DNA of 64,000 bases from Streptomyces rhizosphaerihabitans (lineage in GTDB: Bacteria; Actinomycetota; Actinomycetes; Streptomycetales; Streptomycetaceae). The position numbers and the translations under genes are program-made. The notes under the pieces were generated by a model that saw only the letters and a program-made list of their open reading frames with translations, searched no databases and was not told where the DNA came from. Shown here in pieces: positions 52,025 through 62,116 of this stretch (its first letter is position 1; the number at the start of each line of letters is the position of its first letter). The stretch spans positions 146,150-210,149 of the forward strand of contig NZ_JAODTZ010000012.1 of the NCBI RefSeq assembly GCF_025399795.1, written 5' to 3'.

Positions 52025-52867
52025 ATGAGCAGAGTGATCCGCGCCGCCGTCTTCCAGACCGCATGGACCGGCGACAAGGAATCGATGATCCAGGTCCACG
52101 AGCAGGCGGCCCGCGACGCGGCCGCGCAGGGCGCCCAGGTCCTGTGCTTCCAAGAGCTGTTCTACGGACCGTACTTCTGCCAGGTCCAGGACAAGGAGTT
52201 CTACGCGTACGCCGAGCAGATCCCCGAAGGTCCGATCGTGCGGCGCTTCCAGGCGCTGGCGAAGGAACTGGGCCTCGTCCTCGTACTGCCGATGTACGAG
52301 GAGGAACAGCCCGGCGTCCTGTACAACACCGCGGCCGTGATCGACGCCGACGGCTCCTACCTGGGCAAGTACCGCAAGACCCACATTCCCCAAGTCCCCG
52401 GATTCTGGGAGAAGTTCTACTTCCGTCCCGGGAACTCCGGCTGGTCGGTCTTCGACACGGCCGTCGGCCGGATCGGCGTCTACATCTGCTACGACCGGCA
52501 CTTCCCGGAAGGCTGGCGGGCGCTCGGCCTCGCGGGTGCCGAGATCGTCTTCAACCCGTCGGCCACCTCACGCGGTCTGTCCGGCTACCTCTGGCAGCTG
52601 GAGCAGCCGGCCGCGGCCGTCGCCAACGAGTACTTCGTGGGCGCGATCAACCGTGTGGGCGTCGAGGAGTACGGCGACAACGACTTCTACGGGACCTCGT
52701 ACTTCGTGGACCCCGAAGCGCAGTTCGTCGGCGAGGTGGCGAGCGACAAGGAGACCGAACTCGTCGTCCGCGACCTGGACATGGCCAAACTCCGCGAGGT
52801 CCGCGACCGGTGGCAGTTCTACCGCGACCGCGCTCCGGGTGCCTACGGGCCGCTGACCGCGCCCTAG
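52025..52867 (+). CDS. Beta-ureidopropionase (nitrilase superfamily), copy 2
   Basis: 280 residues, the same length as copy 1 and alignable without gaps, with triad E44 (FQELFYGPYF), K118 and C155. GGAGG lies 6 nt before the ATG. Differences lie mainly in residues 55-100, near the substrate entrance, which suggests a different N-carbamoyl substrate. It is followed by strong nested hairpins and then the dihydropyrimidinase gene. Confidence 0.92.
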   Translation: MSRVIRAAVFQTAWTGDKESMIQVHEQAARDAAAQGAQVLCFQELFYGPYFCQVQDKEFYAYAEQIPEGPIVRRFQALAKELGLVLVLPMYEEEQPGVLYNTAAVIDADGSYLGKYRKTHIPQVPGFWEKFYFRPGNSGWSVFDTAVGRIGVYICYDRHFPEGWRALGLAGAEIVFNPSATSRGLSGYLWQLEQPAAAVANEYFVGAINRVGVEEYGDNDFYGTSYFVDPEAQFVGEVASDKETELVVRDLDMAKLREVRDRWQFYRDRAPGAYGPLTAP

Positions 52868-52874
52868 GGCCTCC

Positions 52875-52970
52875 CCGTGCCGCGGGCCCGGACCGGCTCC
52901 GGGCGCCGGACGGCGGCGCCCGGAGCAACCCGCGGCACGGCGGTCCGCACGGTCCCGCTCGCGGACCGCC
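52875..52970. terminator. Nested and tandem hairpins after ureidopropionase 2
   Basis: Outer arms CCGTGCCGCGGG (52875-52886) and CCCGCGGCACGG (52929-52940), inner arms GCTCCGGGCGCC (52896-52907) and GGCGCCCGGAGC (52915-52926), all perfect. A further perfect 10-bp stem GGCGGTCCGC/GCGGACCGCC (52939-52948, 52961-52970) overlaps the outer arm by two bases, so the two may compete. It should stop or attenuate transcription before hydA. Confidence 0.7.
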
Positions 52971-53063
52971 TCACGAGCCTTCTCGCCAGGAAACAGTGCC
53001 GACCCCAGTCCCTGACAGCCTCTCAACCCCCTCAGCGCACGCACGACCGGAAGGAGAGGGAGC

Positions 53064-54464
53064 ATGAGCCGTACCGTCATCCGGGGTGGTCTCGTCATCA
53101 CCGCGTCCGACGAGATCCACGCCGACGTCCTGATCGAGGACGGCCGGATCGCCGCCCTCGCCGCGAGCGGCACGCCCGCGGCCGAGTCGTGGACGGCCGA
53201 GCGCGCCATAGACGCCACCGGCAAGTACGTGATCCCGGGCGGCGTCGACGCCCACACCCACATGGAACTGCCCTTCGGCGGCACCTTCGCCTCCGACACC
53301 TTCGAGACCGGCACCCGGGCCGCCGCCTGGGGCGGCACCACCACCATCATCGACTTCGCGGTCCAGAGCGTCGGCCGCTCCCTGCGCGAGGGACTCGACG
53401 CGTGGAACGCCAAGGCCGACGGCAAGTGCGCCATCGACTACGGCTTCCACATGATCGTCTCCGACGTGAACCAGGAGACGCTCAAGGAGATGGACCTGCT
53501 GGTCGAGGAGGGCGTCACCTCCTTCAAGCAGTTCATGGCCTACCCGGGCGTCTTCTACAGCGACGACGGCCAGATCCTGCGCGCCATGCAGCGCTCCGCC
53601 GAGAACGGCGGGCTCATCATGATGCACGCCGAGAACGGCATCGCGATCGACGTGCTCGTCGAACAGGCGCTGGCCCGCGGCGAGACCGACCCGCGCTACC
53701 ACGGGGAGGTGCGCAAGGCGCTCCTGGAGGCCGAGGCCACCCACCGCGCCATCAAGCTCGCCCAGGTCGCCGGCGCCCCGCTCTACGTCGTGCACGTCTC
53801 CGCCACCGAAGCGGTCGCCGAGATCGCCCGCGCGCGCGACGAGGGTCTGAACGTCTTCGGCGAGACCTGCCCCCAGTACCTGTTCCTGTCGACCGACAAC
53901 CTCGCGGAACCGGACTTCGAGGGCGCGAAGTACGTGTGCAGTACGCCGCTTCGGCCCAAGGAGCACCAGACGGCCCTCTGGCGCGGTCTGCGCACCAACG
54001 ACCTCCAGGTCGTCTCCACGGACCACTGCCCGTTCTGCTTCACCGGCCAGAAGGAGCTCGGCCGCGGCGACTTCTCGAAGATCCCCAACGGCCTTCCCGG
54101 CGTCGAGAACCGCATGGACCTGCTCCACCAGGCCGTCGTCGACGGACACATCTCCCGGCGCCGCTGGATCGAGATCGCCTGTGCCACCCCGGCACGGATG
54201 TTCGGCCTGTACCCGAAGAAGGGCACCATCGCGCCCGGTGCCGACGCCGACGTCGTCATCTACGACCCGCACGCCGAGCAGATCATGTCGGTCGAGACCC
54301 ACCACATGAACGTCGACTACTCGGCGTACGAGGGCAAGCGCGTCACCGGACGGGTCGACACCGTGCTCTCGCGTGGCGAACCGGTCATCACCGAGCGGGA
54401 GTTCACCGGACGCGCGGGCCACGGTGTCTACACCCCCCGTTCCACCTGTCAGTACCTTCTCTGA
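53064..54464 (+). CDS. hydA: Dihydropyrimidinase / D-hydantoinase
   Basis: 466 residues with the dinuclear zinc site of the family: HTH (H64, H66), carbamylated K155 (FKQFMAYPG), H188, H244 and D320 (STDHCPF). It opens 5,6-dihydrouracil or dihydrothymine to the N-carbamoyl-beta-amino acid that the neighbouring ureidopropionases use. GGAGAGGGAG precedes the ATG. An LLM oxidoreductase follows after 19 bp. Confidence 0.95.
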   Translation: MSRTVIRGGLVITASDEIHADVLIEDGRIAALAASGTPAAESWTAERAIDATGKYVIPGGVDAHTHMELPFGGTFASDTFETGTRAAAWGGTTTIIDFAVQSVGRSLREGLDAWNAKADGKCAIDYGFHMIVSDVNQETLKEMDLLVEEGVTSFKQFMAYPGVFYSDDGQILRAMQRSAENGGLIMMHAENGIAIDVLVEQALARGETDPRYHGEVRKALLEAEATHRAIKLAQVAGAPLYVVHVSATEAVAEIARARDEGLNVFGETCPQYLFLSTDNLAEPDFEGAKYVCSTPLRPKEHQTALWRGLRTNDLQVVSTDHCPFCFTGQKELGRGDFSKIPNGLPGVENRMDLLHQAVVDGHISRRRWIEIACATPARMFGLYPKKGTIAPGADADVVIYDPHAEQIMSVETHHMNVDYSAYEGKRVTGRVDTVLSRGEPVITEREFTGRAGHGVYTPRSTCQYLL

Positions 54465-54483
54465 GCGACCAGGAGTGGCGCCA

Positions 54484-55506
54484 ATGGACTTCGGACTCGT
54501 CCTGCAGACAGACCCCCCGGCCTCCCGCGTCATCGAGCTGATGAAGCGGGCCGAGGCCAACGGCTTCACGTACGGCTGGACCTTCGACTCGGCCGTGCTC
54601 TGGCAGGAACCCTTCGTGATCTACAGCCAGATTCTCGCCAACACCGAGAAGCTGACGGTCGGCCCGATGGTCACCAACCCGGGCACCCGGACCTGGGAGG
54701 TCACCGCCTCCACCTTCGCGACGCTCAACGACATGTACGGCAACCGCACGGTGTGCGGGATCGGGCGAGGCGACTCGGCGATGCGCGTCGCAGGACGCAA
54801 GCCCAACACGCTCGCCCGCATAAGCGGTGCGATGAAGGTCATCCGCGCCCTCGGCCGGGGCGACGAGGCCGACCTCGGCGGCACGGTCATCAAGTTCCCC
54901 TGGGTCAAGCCGGGTGCCGAACTGCCCGTCTGGATGGCCGCGTACGGTCCGAAGGCCCTCAAGATGACCGGCGAGGAGGCCGACGGCTTCATCCTCCAGC
55001 TCGCCGACCTCTACCTCACCGAGTACATGGTCAAGGCCGTCAAGGACGCGGCGGCAGGGGCCGGGCGCGATCCCGCCGAGGTGAAGATCTGCGTGGCCGC
55101 GCCCGCGTACATCACCGAGGACGACTCGCCCGAGGCGCTCGCCCACGCCCGCGAGCAGTGCCGCTGGTTCGGCGGCATGGTCGGCAACCACGTCGCCGAC
55201 CTGGTCTCCAAGTACGGCGAGCACTCGGCCGCCGTACCCGACGAACTCACCGAGTACATCAAGGCCCGTGAGGGGTACGACTACTCCCACCACGGACGGG
55301 CCGACAACCCCGACACGGCGTTCGTGCCCGACGAGATCGTCGACCGGTTCTGTCTGATCGGCACGCCCGAGCGGCACATCGAGAAGCTGAACGCGCTGCG
55401 TGAGCTGGGCGTCGACCAGTTCGCGGTCTACGACATGCACGACGCCCAGGAGGCCACCATCGACGCGTACGGAACGCGGGTCATCCCCGGCATCAACGGG
55501 CAGTAA
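54484..55506 (+). CDS. LLM-class (F420-type) oxidoreductase of a pyrimidine cluster
   Basis: 340 residues of the luciferase-like monooxygenase fold, close to the TIGR03842 group: MDFGLVLQTDPPASRVIELMKRAE, GPMVTNPGTRTWEVTAS, CGIGRGDSAMR and WMAAYGPKALKMTGEEADGF. It probably binds F420 or FMN. It is co-transcribed with hydA. No dihydropyrimidine dehydrogenase is in the window; whether this enzyme reduces the pyrimidine ring is an attractive but untested idea. Confidence 0.88.
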   Translation: MDFGLVLQTDPPASRVIELMKRAEANGFTYGWTFDSAVLWQEPFVIYSQILANTEKLTVGPMVTNPGTRTWEVTASTFATLNDMYGNRTVCGIGRGDSAMRVAGRKPNTLARISGAMKVIRALGRGDEADLGGTVIKFPWVKPGAELPVWMAAYGPKALKMTGEEADGFILQLADLYLTEYMVKAVKDAAAGAGRDPAEVKICVAAPAYITEDDSPEALAHAREQCRWFGGMVGNHVADLVSKYGEHSAAVPDELTEYIKAREGYDYSHHGRADNPDTAFVPDEIVDRFCLIGTPERHIEKLNALRELGVDQFAVYDMHDAQEATIDAYGTRVIPGINGQ

Positions 55507-55631
55507 CCGAAGGCCCGTTCCTCGTTCTCCCCTTCCCGCCGTCCCGGGAAGGGGATCAGGGCGCTCCCCGCGCACCCCCCAGTCCGTCCCCGCACGGCCT
55601 TTCCCGTCACTCCTCATTGATTGGCCTGCTC

Positions 55632-57158
<1,527 letters not shown>

Positions 57159-57172
57159 CCGCGGCGACCGGA

Positions 57173-57197
57173 GGACGGCCAGTTCTTCTGGCCGTCC
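57173..57197. terminator. Bidirectional intrinsic terminator
   Basis: GGACGGCCAG, loop TTCTT, CTGGCCGTCC: a perfect 10-bp stem between the convergent permease and secreted-protein genes. TTCAG follows. Confidence 0.85.
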
Positions 57198-57198
57198 T

Positions 57199-57867
57199 TC
57201 AGCTCTTCTGGCCGGCCTTCAGCGCCGCCGTCGCGTCCTTGGCCGCCTTGATGGCACCCTTGTTGATCTCGTCGGTGCCGGGCGCCTTCTTGGTCTCGAA
57301 GTCACTGCCGTTGTAGGTGACGACCACGAGAGCGTTGGACGCCTGGACGATCACCACGCCCTCGCGGGTCTGCTGCTTGTCCTCGGTACTGAGGTTGACC
57401 ACGGAGTAGGCGGAGTCGCCGACACCCGGCACCGCCCCGCCGCCGCGCTTGTCGGCGACGCGGTCCTTGTAGGCCTTCTGTGCCGCGGCGTCCGAGTCCT
57501 TGATCTCGTACGAGACGTCGAGCCAGCGGTAGTCGAAGCCCTTCAGCGCGTTCCACGAGCAGGTGCGGCGCAGCGCCTTGTCGGTCGACGCGATTTCCTG
57601 GCCGGCTGTCTTGGCGCCGGGGACCAGAGACTTGATCGTCGAGACCTGGATGCCGCCACAGGGCGCGGGCGACGCGGCGAACGTCTTGACGGCAGCCGAC
57701 GCCGAAGGAGCCGACGATGAGCCGTTTTTCTGCTTCTGTGACGATTTGTCCTCGGCGTTGGGGGTCGCTGCGGACGGGCCCGCGGCCAGAGCCCAGCCCG
57801 CGGAGGCGAGCAAAGCGACCGGCAGCAGGCGCGCGGCGAGCGCGAGCGGCAGAGGAAGAGAACCCAA
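57199..57867 (-). CDS. Secreted DUF3558-like protein
   Basis: 222 residues. A hydrophobic N-terminus (LPLALAARLLPVALLASAGWALA) is a signal or anchor; a Ser/Lys/Ala linker follows, then a domain with two cysteines (APCGGI and RTCSWNALKGFDYRWLDVSYEI) as in DUF3558. TTG 57867 with GAGAAG upstream is the best start in this frame. Function unknown; exported. Confidence 0.75.
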   Translation of the reverse strand: MGSLPLPLALAARLLPVALLASAGWALAAGPSAATPNAEDKSSQKQKNGSSSAPSASAAVKTFAASPAPCGGIQVSTIKSLVPGAKTAGQEIASTDKALRRTCSWNALKGFDYRWLDVSYEIKDSDAAAQKAYKDRVADKRGGGAVPGVGDSAYSVVNLSTEDKQQTREGVVIVQASNALVVVTYNGSDFETKKAPGTDEINKGAIKAAKDATAALKAGQKS

Positions 57868-58096
57868 AGCGCACTTCTCGTGGGGGATGGTGCGGAGATG
57901 GTCCGCACTGCGGACGGGACGCCAGTGTCACACGAGACGCTGTGGTGCGGAAGGGTCAACCGACCTTGTGCCCGTGTAGTGACAGTGACTCACCTTGGCG
58001 TTGATTGACTGACCCTGTGGCAAGATGCCTGTTTTGTTCGCCCCGATGATCGCTATCCGCTCTGCATTCCGTCATTCCGTCGCATCGCGGTCACGG

Positions 58097-59104
58097 CTAC
58101 CGCTTCGGGGTGTGGACCGGGAGGCCCCGCTCGACCCGGTCGACGGCCGCGAACGCGCCGTAGGCCACGAGGCGCACCAAGTGGCGGTCGGAATAGTCGG
58201 GTTTGCGCCATGCTGTCACGTCCTCGTCCGTGATGCGGTACGGGGCGAGAGCGGCCAGCAGCGCCAGCCGCGCGCCCGGACGTGAACGGTCCGGGAGACC
58301 CTCCCACGCGAGTGACGGGTGCGCGCCGTCCCATCCCCGGAGCGTTTCCCGTACGAGAGCACGGTCCGCCTCGTCGAGCAGTCCTCCGCCCGCGGTGGCG
58401 GCGTCGCGCAGTGCGGCGTAAGCGGGGCCGACGGAGGTGTCCCGTGCCCAGTCGGGACCCGGACCCGGGGCGTCGAGCAGCGTGAGACCCGCGCCCGGGG
58501 CGGGCCGGCGGCGCACGGTCCCGGCCAGCGATCGCCCACCCAGACTCCGTACCGCGCGGAACCGTTGCGCGTTGCCCGGCAGGAGGTTCTCCGTCAGCAG
58601 CGCCGACGCGATCCGGTTGATGAAGTGGAAGGTGAGCATGGTGCCGATGTACGCCGGAGCGTGCGCGGCGGGGAACGGATACGGCGCCAACTCCGGTGCT
58701 CCGGGCGTCCGGCTCGCCCGGCCCCAGGCCAGCACGCGTGCCTGCCGCTCGTCCGAGGGTGTCTCCCCGCGCGCGATCGCCTCGGCGAGGGAATGGTCCC
58801 CGGTGGCGTGCAGCAGCATCGTGTGCGCGTCCACGCAGAAGGGGCACCGGTTGGCCAACGACACTCCGAGCGCGGCGAGTTCCTTCCCGGTCCGGTCGCC
58901 TGCACCCGCGATCAGCGACTCCCGCGTCAACGCCCATGTGGCGGTGAGCAGTTCGGGCGCGGAGGAGAGGACGACGAAGGTGGCCGGACGCTCCATGCCG
59001 AAGTCCGACGCCAGCTGGGTGTAGGCGTCGGCGGTCGCGCCGGTGGCGGACTTCCGTGGGGGCGGGGTGGTGTACCGGAAGGGGGTGGAGATGGACATGG
59101 CCAT
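58097..59104 (-). CDS. AhpD-like carboxymuconolactone decarboxylase-fold protein
   Basis: 335 residues from ATG 59104 with AGGAGG 6 nt upstream. The core (about 60-130) has the redox motif NRCPFCVDAHTMLLHATGD, with CxxC and the conserved His two residues on, as in alkylhydroperoxidase AhpD. The C-terminal half repeats the fold loosely. It probably acts in thiol-dependent peroxide defence. It is divergent from a histidine kinase across a perfect 26-bp palindrome. Confidence 0.85.
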   Translation of the reverse strand: MAMSISTPFRYTTPPPRKSATGATADAYTQLASDFGMERPATFVVLSSAPELLTATWALTRESLIAGAGDRTGKELAALGVSLANRCPFCVDAHTMLLHATGDHSLAEAIARGETPSDERQARVLAWGRASRTPGAPELAPYPFPAAHAPAYIGTMLTFHFINRIASALLTENLLPGNAQRFRAVRSLGGRSLAGTVRRRPAPGAGLTLLDAPGPGPDWARDTSVGPAYAALRDAATAGGGLLDEADRALVRETLRGWDGAHPSLAWEGLPDRSRPGARLALLAALAPYRITDEDVTAWRKPDYSDRHLVRLVAYGAFAAVDRVERGLPVHTPKR

Positions 59105-59237
59105 GGGTGCCTCCTGAGTGGACCGGGTGGTTGCCGGACGGCCGGCGACCACGGTCAACGATGGCCCGGAGGAGGCGTCGCGGGCGTCGTACGGCCGAGG
59201 GTGATCCGGGCTACCGTCGTCGGCCCGGCGCCCGGCG

Positions 59238-59263
59238 CCGGCTACTCCCACGGGAGTAGCCGG
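59238..59263. promoter_or_regulatory. Perfect 26-bp palindrome between ahpD-like gene and kinase
   Basis: Arms CCGGCTACTCCC (59238-59249) and GGGAGTAGCCGG (59252-59263) around AC. TAGAGT (59306-59311) is a -10 that would start the kinase mRNA at its ATG (59319), so the palindrome centre lies near -68, typical of an activator site. The NarL-type regulator at 60428 is the natural candidate. Confidence 0.6.
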
Positions 59264-59318
59264 ACATCCGTCCGCAGGGCTGACGCGGTGGTCGGCACGC
59301 CCGCATAGAGTGCCGGAC

Positions 59319-60431
59319 ATGCAGCTCGACCCAGTCGTCCGCGGGCGTCTGACCGACGTGGCCCTCGCGGTCGTGGTCGGCGGCCTCGTGGTGACCGCGG
59401 CCGCGTTCGGCGGCGGCGCCACCGCCCTCGACTACACCCTGATCGCCCTCGGTTCGCTGACGCTGGCTGCCCACCGCGCAGCCCCGCGCGCCGTACTGGC
59501 GATCACCACCGCCACCACCACGGGCTACGTCGTGCACGCCCATCCCGGCACCCTGTCCGCCCTTCCTGTCCTGAGCGCGGTGCACACGGCCGCCAGAGCC
59601 GGCCACCGGGGCGTCGCGGCGCTCGCGAGCGCCGTGTTCCTGGCCGGATTCGTGGCGACGGGCCCGGGGACGAGGGAAGCGGTGGAGCGGACGCTGCTGC
59701 TCGCCGGCTGGTTCCTGTGCGCCCTGGTCACAGGCCTCGCCGACCGCAACTGGCGGGCCTACCTGCGTCAGACCGAACAGCGCGCCCTGGAGGCCGAACG
59801 GACCCGCGAGGAAGTGGCGTTGCGCCGCGCCGGCGAGGAACGCCTGCGCATCGCACGTGAGTTGCACGACTCGCTCACGCACAGCATCTCGATCGTCAAG
59901 CTCCAGGCGGGAGTCGCCGTCCATCTGGCGCGCAAGCGCGGCGAGGAGGTGCCGCCCGCACTGCTCGCCATCCAGCAGGCCGGCGGTGAGGCGATGCGTG
60001 AACTGCGCGCCACGCTTGAGGTGTTGCGCACCGACGAGCCGACCGGCACGCCGGCGCTGCTGGTCGAGAGGGCCCGAGCAGCCGGGCTCGCCGTCGATCT
60101 GCGGGTGACCGGAGAGGAACGCCCGCTCGCGGCGACCGTGGACCGTGCCGCGTACCGCATCGTCCAGGAGGCCCTGACGAACGCCGCCCGGCACGCGGGC
60201 CCCGCCAAGGTGACGGTCGAACTTGCATATCAATCCGACGAGTTGACGATCGGCGTGTACGACGACGGCATGGCTCGGCTGTCCCGGCCGCCCACCCCGG
60301 GCATCGGCCTCATCGGCATGCGTGAACGCGTCACCGCCCTCGGCGGCACCCTGCGGGCCGCCCCGCGCGCGGAGGGCGGCTTCTCGGTCCGGGCCGAACT
60401 GCCCCTGTACGCGCCGGGAGAGGCGCGATGA
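59319..60431 (+). CDS. Two-component sensor histidine kinase (HisKA_3)
   Basis: 370 residues. Four to five membrane helices (about 10-145), a short linker, then the phosphorylation box RIARELHDSLTHSISIVKLQ with its His, VDRAAYRIVQEALTNAARHAGPA and GIGLIGMRERV of the ATPase domain. ATG 59319 is preferred over GTG 59310 because the -10 box overlaps the latter. The stop overlaps the regulator start as ATGA. Confidence 0.92.
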   Translation: MQLDPVVRGRLTDVALAVVVGGLVVTAAAFGGGATALDYTLIALGSLTLAAHRAAPRAVLAITTATTTGYVVHAHPGTLSALPVLSAVHTAARAGHRGVAALASAVFLAGFVATGPGTREAVERTLLLAGWFLCALVTGLADRNWRAYLRQTEQRALEAERTREEVALRRAGEERLRIARELHDSLTHSISIVKLQAGVAVHLARKRGEEVPPALLAIQQAGGEAMRELRATLEVLRTDEPTGTPALLVERARAAGLAVDLRVTGEERPLAATVDRAAYRIVQEALTNAARHAGPAKVTVELAYQSDELTIGVYDDGMARLSRPPTPGIGLIGMRERVTALGGTLRAAPRAEGGFSVRAELPLYAPGEAR

Positions 60432-61132
60432 GCGACCCGGACGCGCCGACTGCGGCGGCCCGCCTGATCAGGGTCGCCCTGGTCGACGACCAGGCCCTCA
60501 TGCGCGCCGGTTTCCGCGCTCTGCTGGACGCGGAGGAGGGCATCGAGGTGGTCGGCGAGGCGGCCGACGGGGCACAGGGGCTCGCCCTGGTCCGCGCCGA
60601 ACTGCCGGATGTCGCCCTGGTCGACGTGCAGATGCCCGTGATGACGGGCATCGAGGCGACCCGTCGTATCGCCGCCGACCCGGAGCTCGCCGATGTGCGC
60701 GTCGTCATCCTCACCAACTACGGCCTGGACGAGTACGTCTTCGAGGCGCTGCGGGCCGGGGCGAGCGGGTTTCTGCTCAAGGACACCGAGCCCGCCGATC
60801 TGCTCCAGGCCATCGAAGTCGTCGCCCACGGCGAGGCGCTGCTGTCGCCTTCGGTGACCCGAACCCTCATCGGGGAGTTCGTGGCCCGGCCTCCCGACCG
60901 GGCCACGGCGCCGGGCCTCGAAGGCCTCACCCGCCGTGAACGCGAGGTCACCGCGCTCGCCGCGCGTGGCCTGAGCAACGAGGAGATCGCCGCGCACATG
61001 GTCATCAGCCCCCTGACGGCCAAGACCCACATCAGCCGCGCGATGACGAAGCTGGCCGCTCGCGACCGGGCCCAACTCGTCGTCTTCGCCTACGAGTCGG
61101 GCCTGGTGACGGCACGAGGGCGGGAGCGGTGA
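60428..61132 (+). CDS. Two-component response regulator (NarL family)
   Basis: 234 residues. Receiver domain with VDDQ, phospho-acceptor Asp in VALVDVQMPVMTG and lysine in FLLKDTEPADLL; LuxR-type DNA-binding domain LTRREREVTALAARGLSNEEIAAHMVISPLTAKTHISRAM. Coupled to the kinase upstream and overlapping the lipoprotein gene downstream. Confidence 0.94.
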   Translation: MSDPDAPTAAARLIRVALVDDQALMRAGFRALLDAEEGIEVVGEAADGAQGLALVRAELPDVALVDVQMPVMTGIEATRRIAADPELADVRVVILTNYGLDEYVFEALRAGASGFLLKDTEPADLLQAIEVVAHGEALLSPSVTRTLIGEFVARPPDRATAPGLEGLTRREREVTALAARGLSNEEIAAHMVISPLTAKTHISRAMTKLAARDRAQLVVFAYESGLVTARGRER

Positions 61133-61953
61133 TGCCCTCCGCCGGGCTTCCGTGCCATGATCGGCCCGTGATCGCGACAAGCCCGAAACGGGCCGGCGCG
61201 GCAGCCGCCGCCGAGCTTCCGAGGCGGTCCGGCGCCCCCGCCGTCGCCGTACCTCCGCGCGGTGGCCGTACGCGCCCGGCCGTCGGTCTCCGTGCGAAGT
61301 GGATCCGCCCGGTCGTCCTCGCCTGCCTGATCTCCACGGCCACCGGCGGCTGCGGGCTGTCCGCCGAGATCGACCGTGAGCGCGACCCTGGACAGACATC
61401 CGCCCCGGACCCGGTACCGAGCGTCGTCGGGACCGACGCCTCCCACGCCCCGCACGCGGCCGGGACCTCCACCGGCGATCCTCTCGTCATCGTGGTGCCC
61501 GGGTCGTCGAAAGCCCCGCCGCTGCAACAGGACCGCGGCTGTCCGCCGTCCGGCCTGCGACTCGACACCGGACTCGTCGACGCGGCCATGGGCCTGCGTG
61601 CCGTGACACTGACCCTCACCGACTGCGGCAAGCGGCCGTACAAGGTGAACGGCTACCCGGCCATCGCCCAGGTCCTCGACGAGGAGGGCGCCCCGATCAC
61701 CGGGGTGCACAGCGTGCTGGGGACGGACAAGGTGCCCATGGCGCCCGCCGACCCCGGTCCGGAGCCCTTCACGCTGAACCCGGGCGACAGCGCACACGCG
61801 GCCCTCTACTGGCGGATGGCTGCCCAGCACGGCGTGTATCTGCGCGTCGCACCGCAGAAGGGGCAGGACGCCGTCACCCTGCGGCTGCCGGACTACCTCG
61901 ACATCGGTCCGGAGAACACGCTGGGGACCACGGCCTGGACGCCCGCGTCCTGA
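61129..61953 (+). CDS. DUF4232-type lipoprotein
   Basis: 274 residues if read from GTG 61129, which overlaps the regulator stop; ATG 61132 is equivalent, and GTG 61168 is a shorter choice. A basic head leads to VVLACLISTATGGC, a lipobox; the long positively charged leader is unusual. The mature domain has paired cysteines (RGCPPSGLRL and LTDCGKRPYKVNGYPAIAQVLD) typical of DUF4232. It probably sits outside the membrane and may feed the two-component system it is linked to. Confidence 0.85.
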   Translation: MMPSAGLPCHDRPVIATSPKRAGAAAAAELPRRSGAPAVAVPPRGGRTRPAVGLRAKWIRPVVLACLISTATGGCGLSAEIDRERDPGQTSAPDPVPSVVGTDASHAPHAAGTSTGDPLVIVVPGSSKAPPLQQDRGCPPSGLRLDTGLVDAAMGLRAVTLTLTDCGKRPYKVNGYPAIAQVLDEEGAPITGVHSVLGTDKVPMAPADPGPEPFTLNPGDSAHAALYWRMAAQHGVYLRVAPQKGQDAVTLRLPDYLDIGPENTLGTTAWTPAS

Positions 61954-62116
61954 ACGCCGGTCGGTCGGCCGGTCCGCTCCGAGACCCGCACGGCGGCTCG
62001 GTCCCACCCCTCCATCTGGCTCTCCCCGGACCGCACGCCCGCCCTGCCGCCCTGGCCCGGGTGAATGTCATAGTCGGGACCGAGGTTGATCGCTCCATAT
62101 CCGTGAGGTGGCAGGC

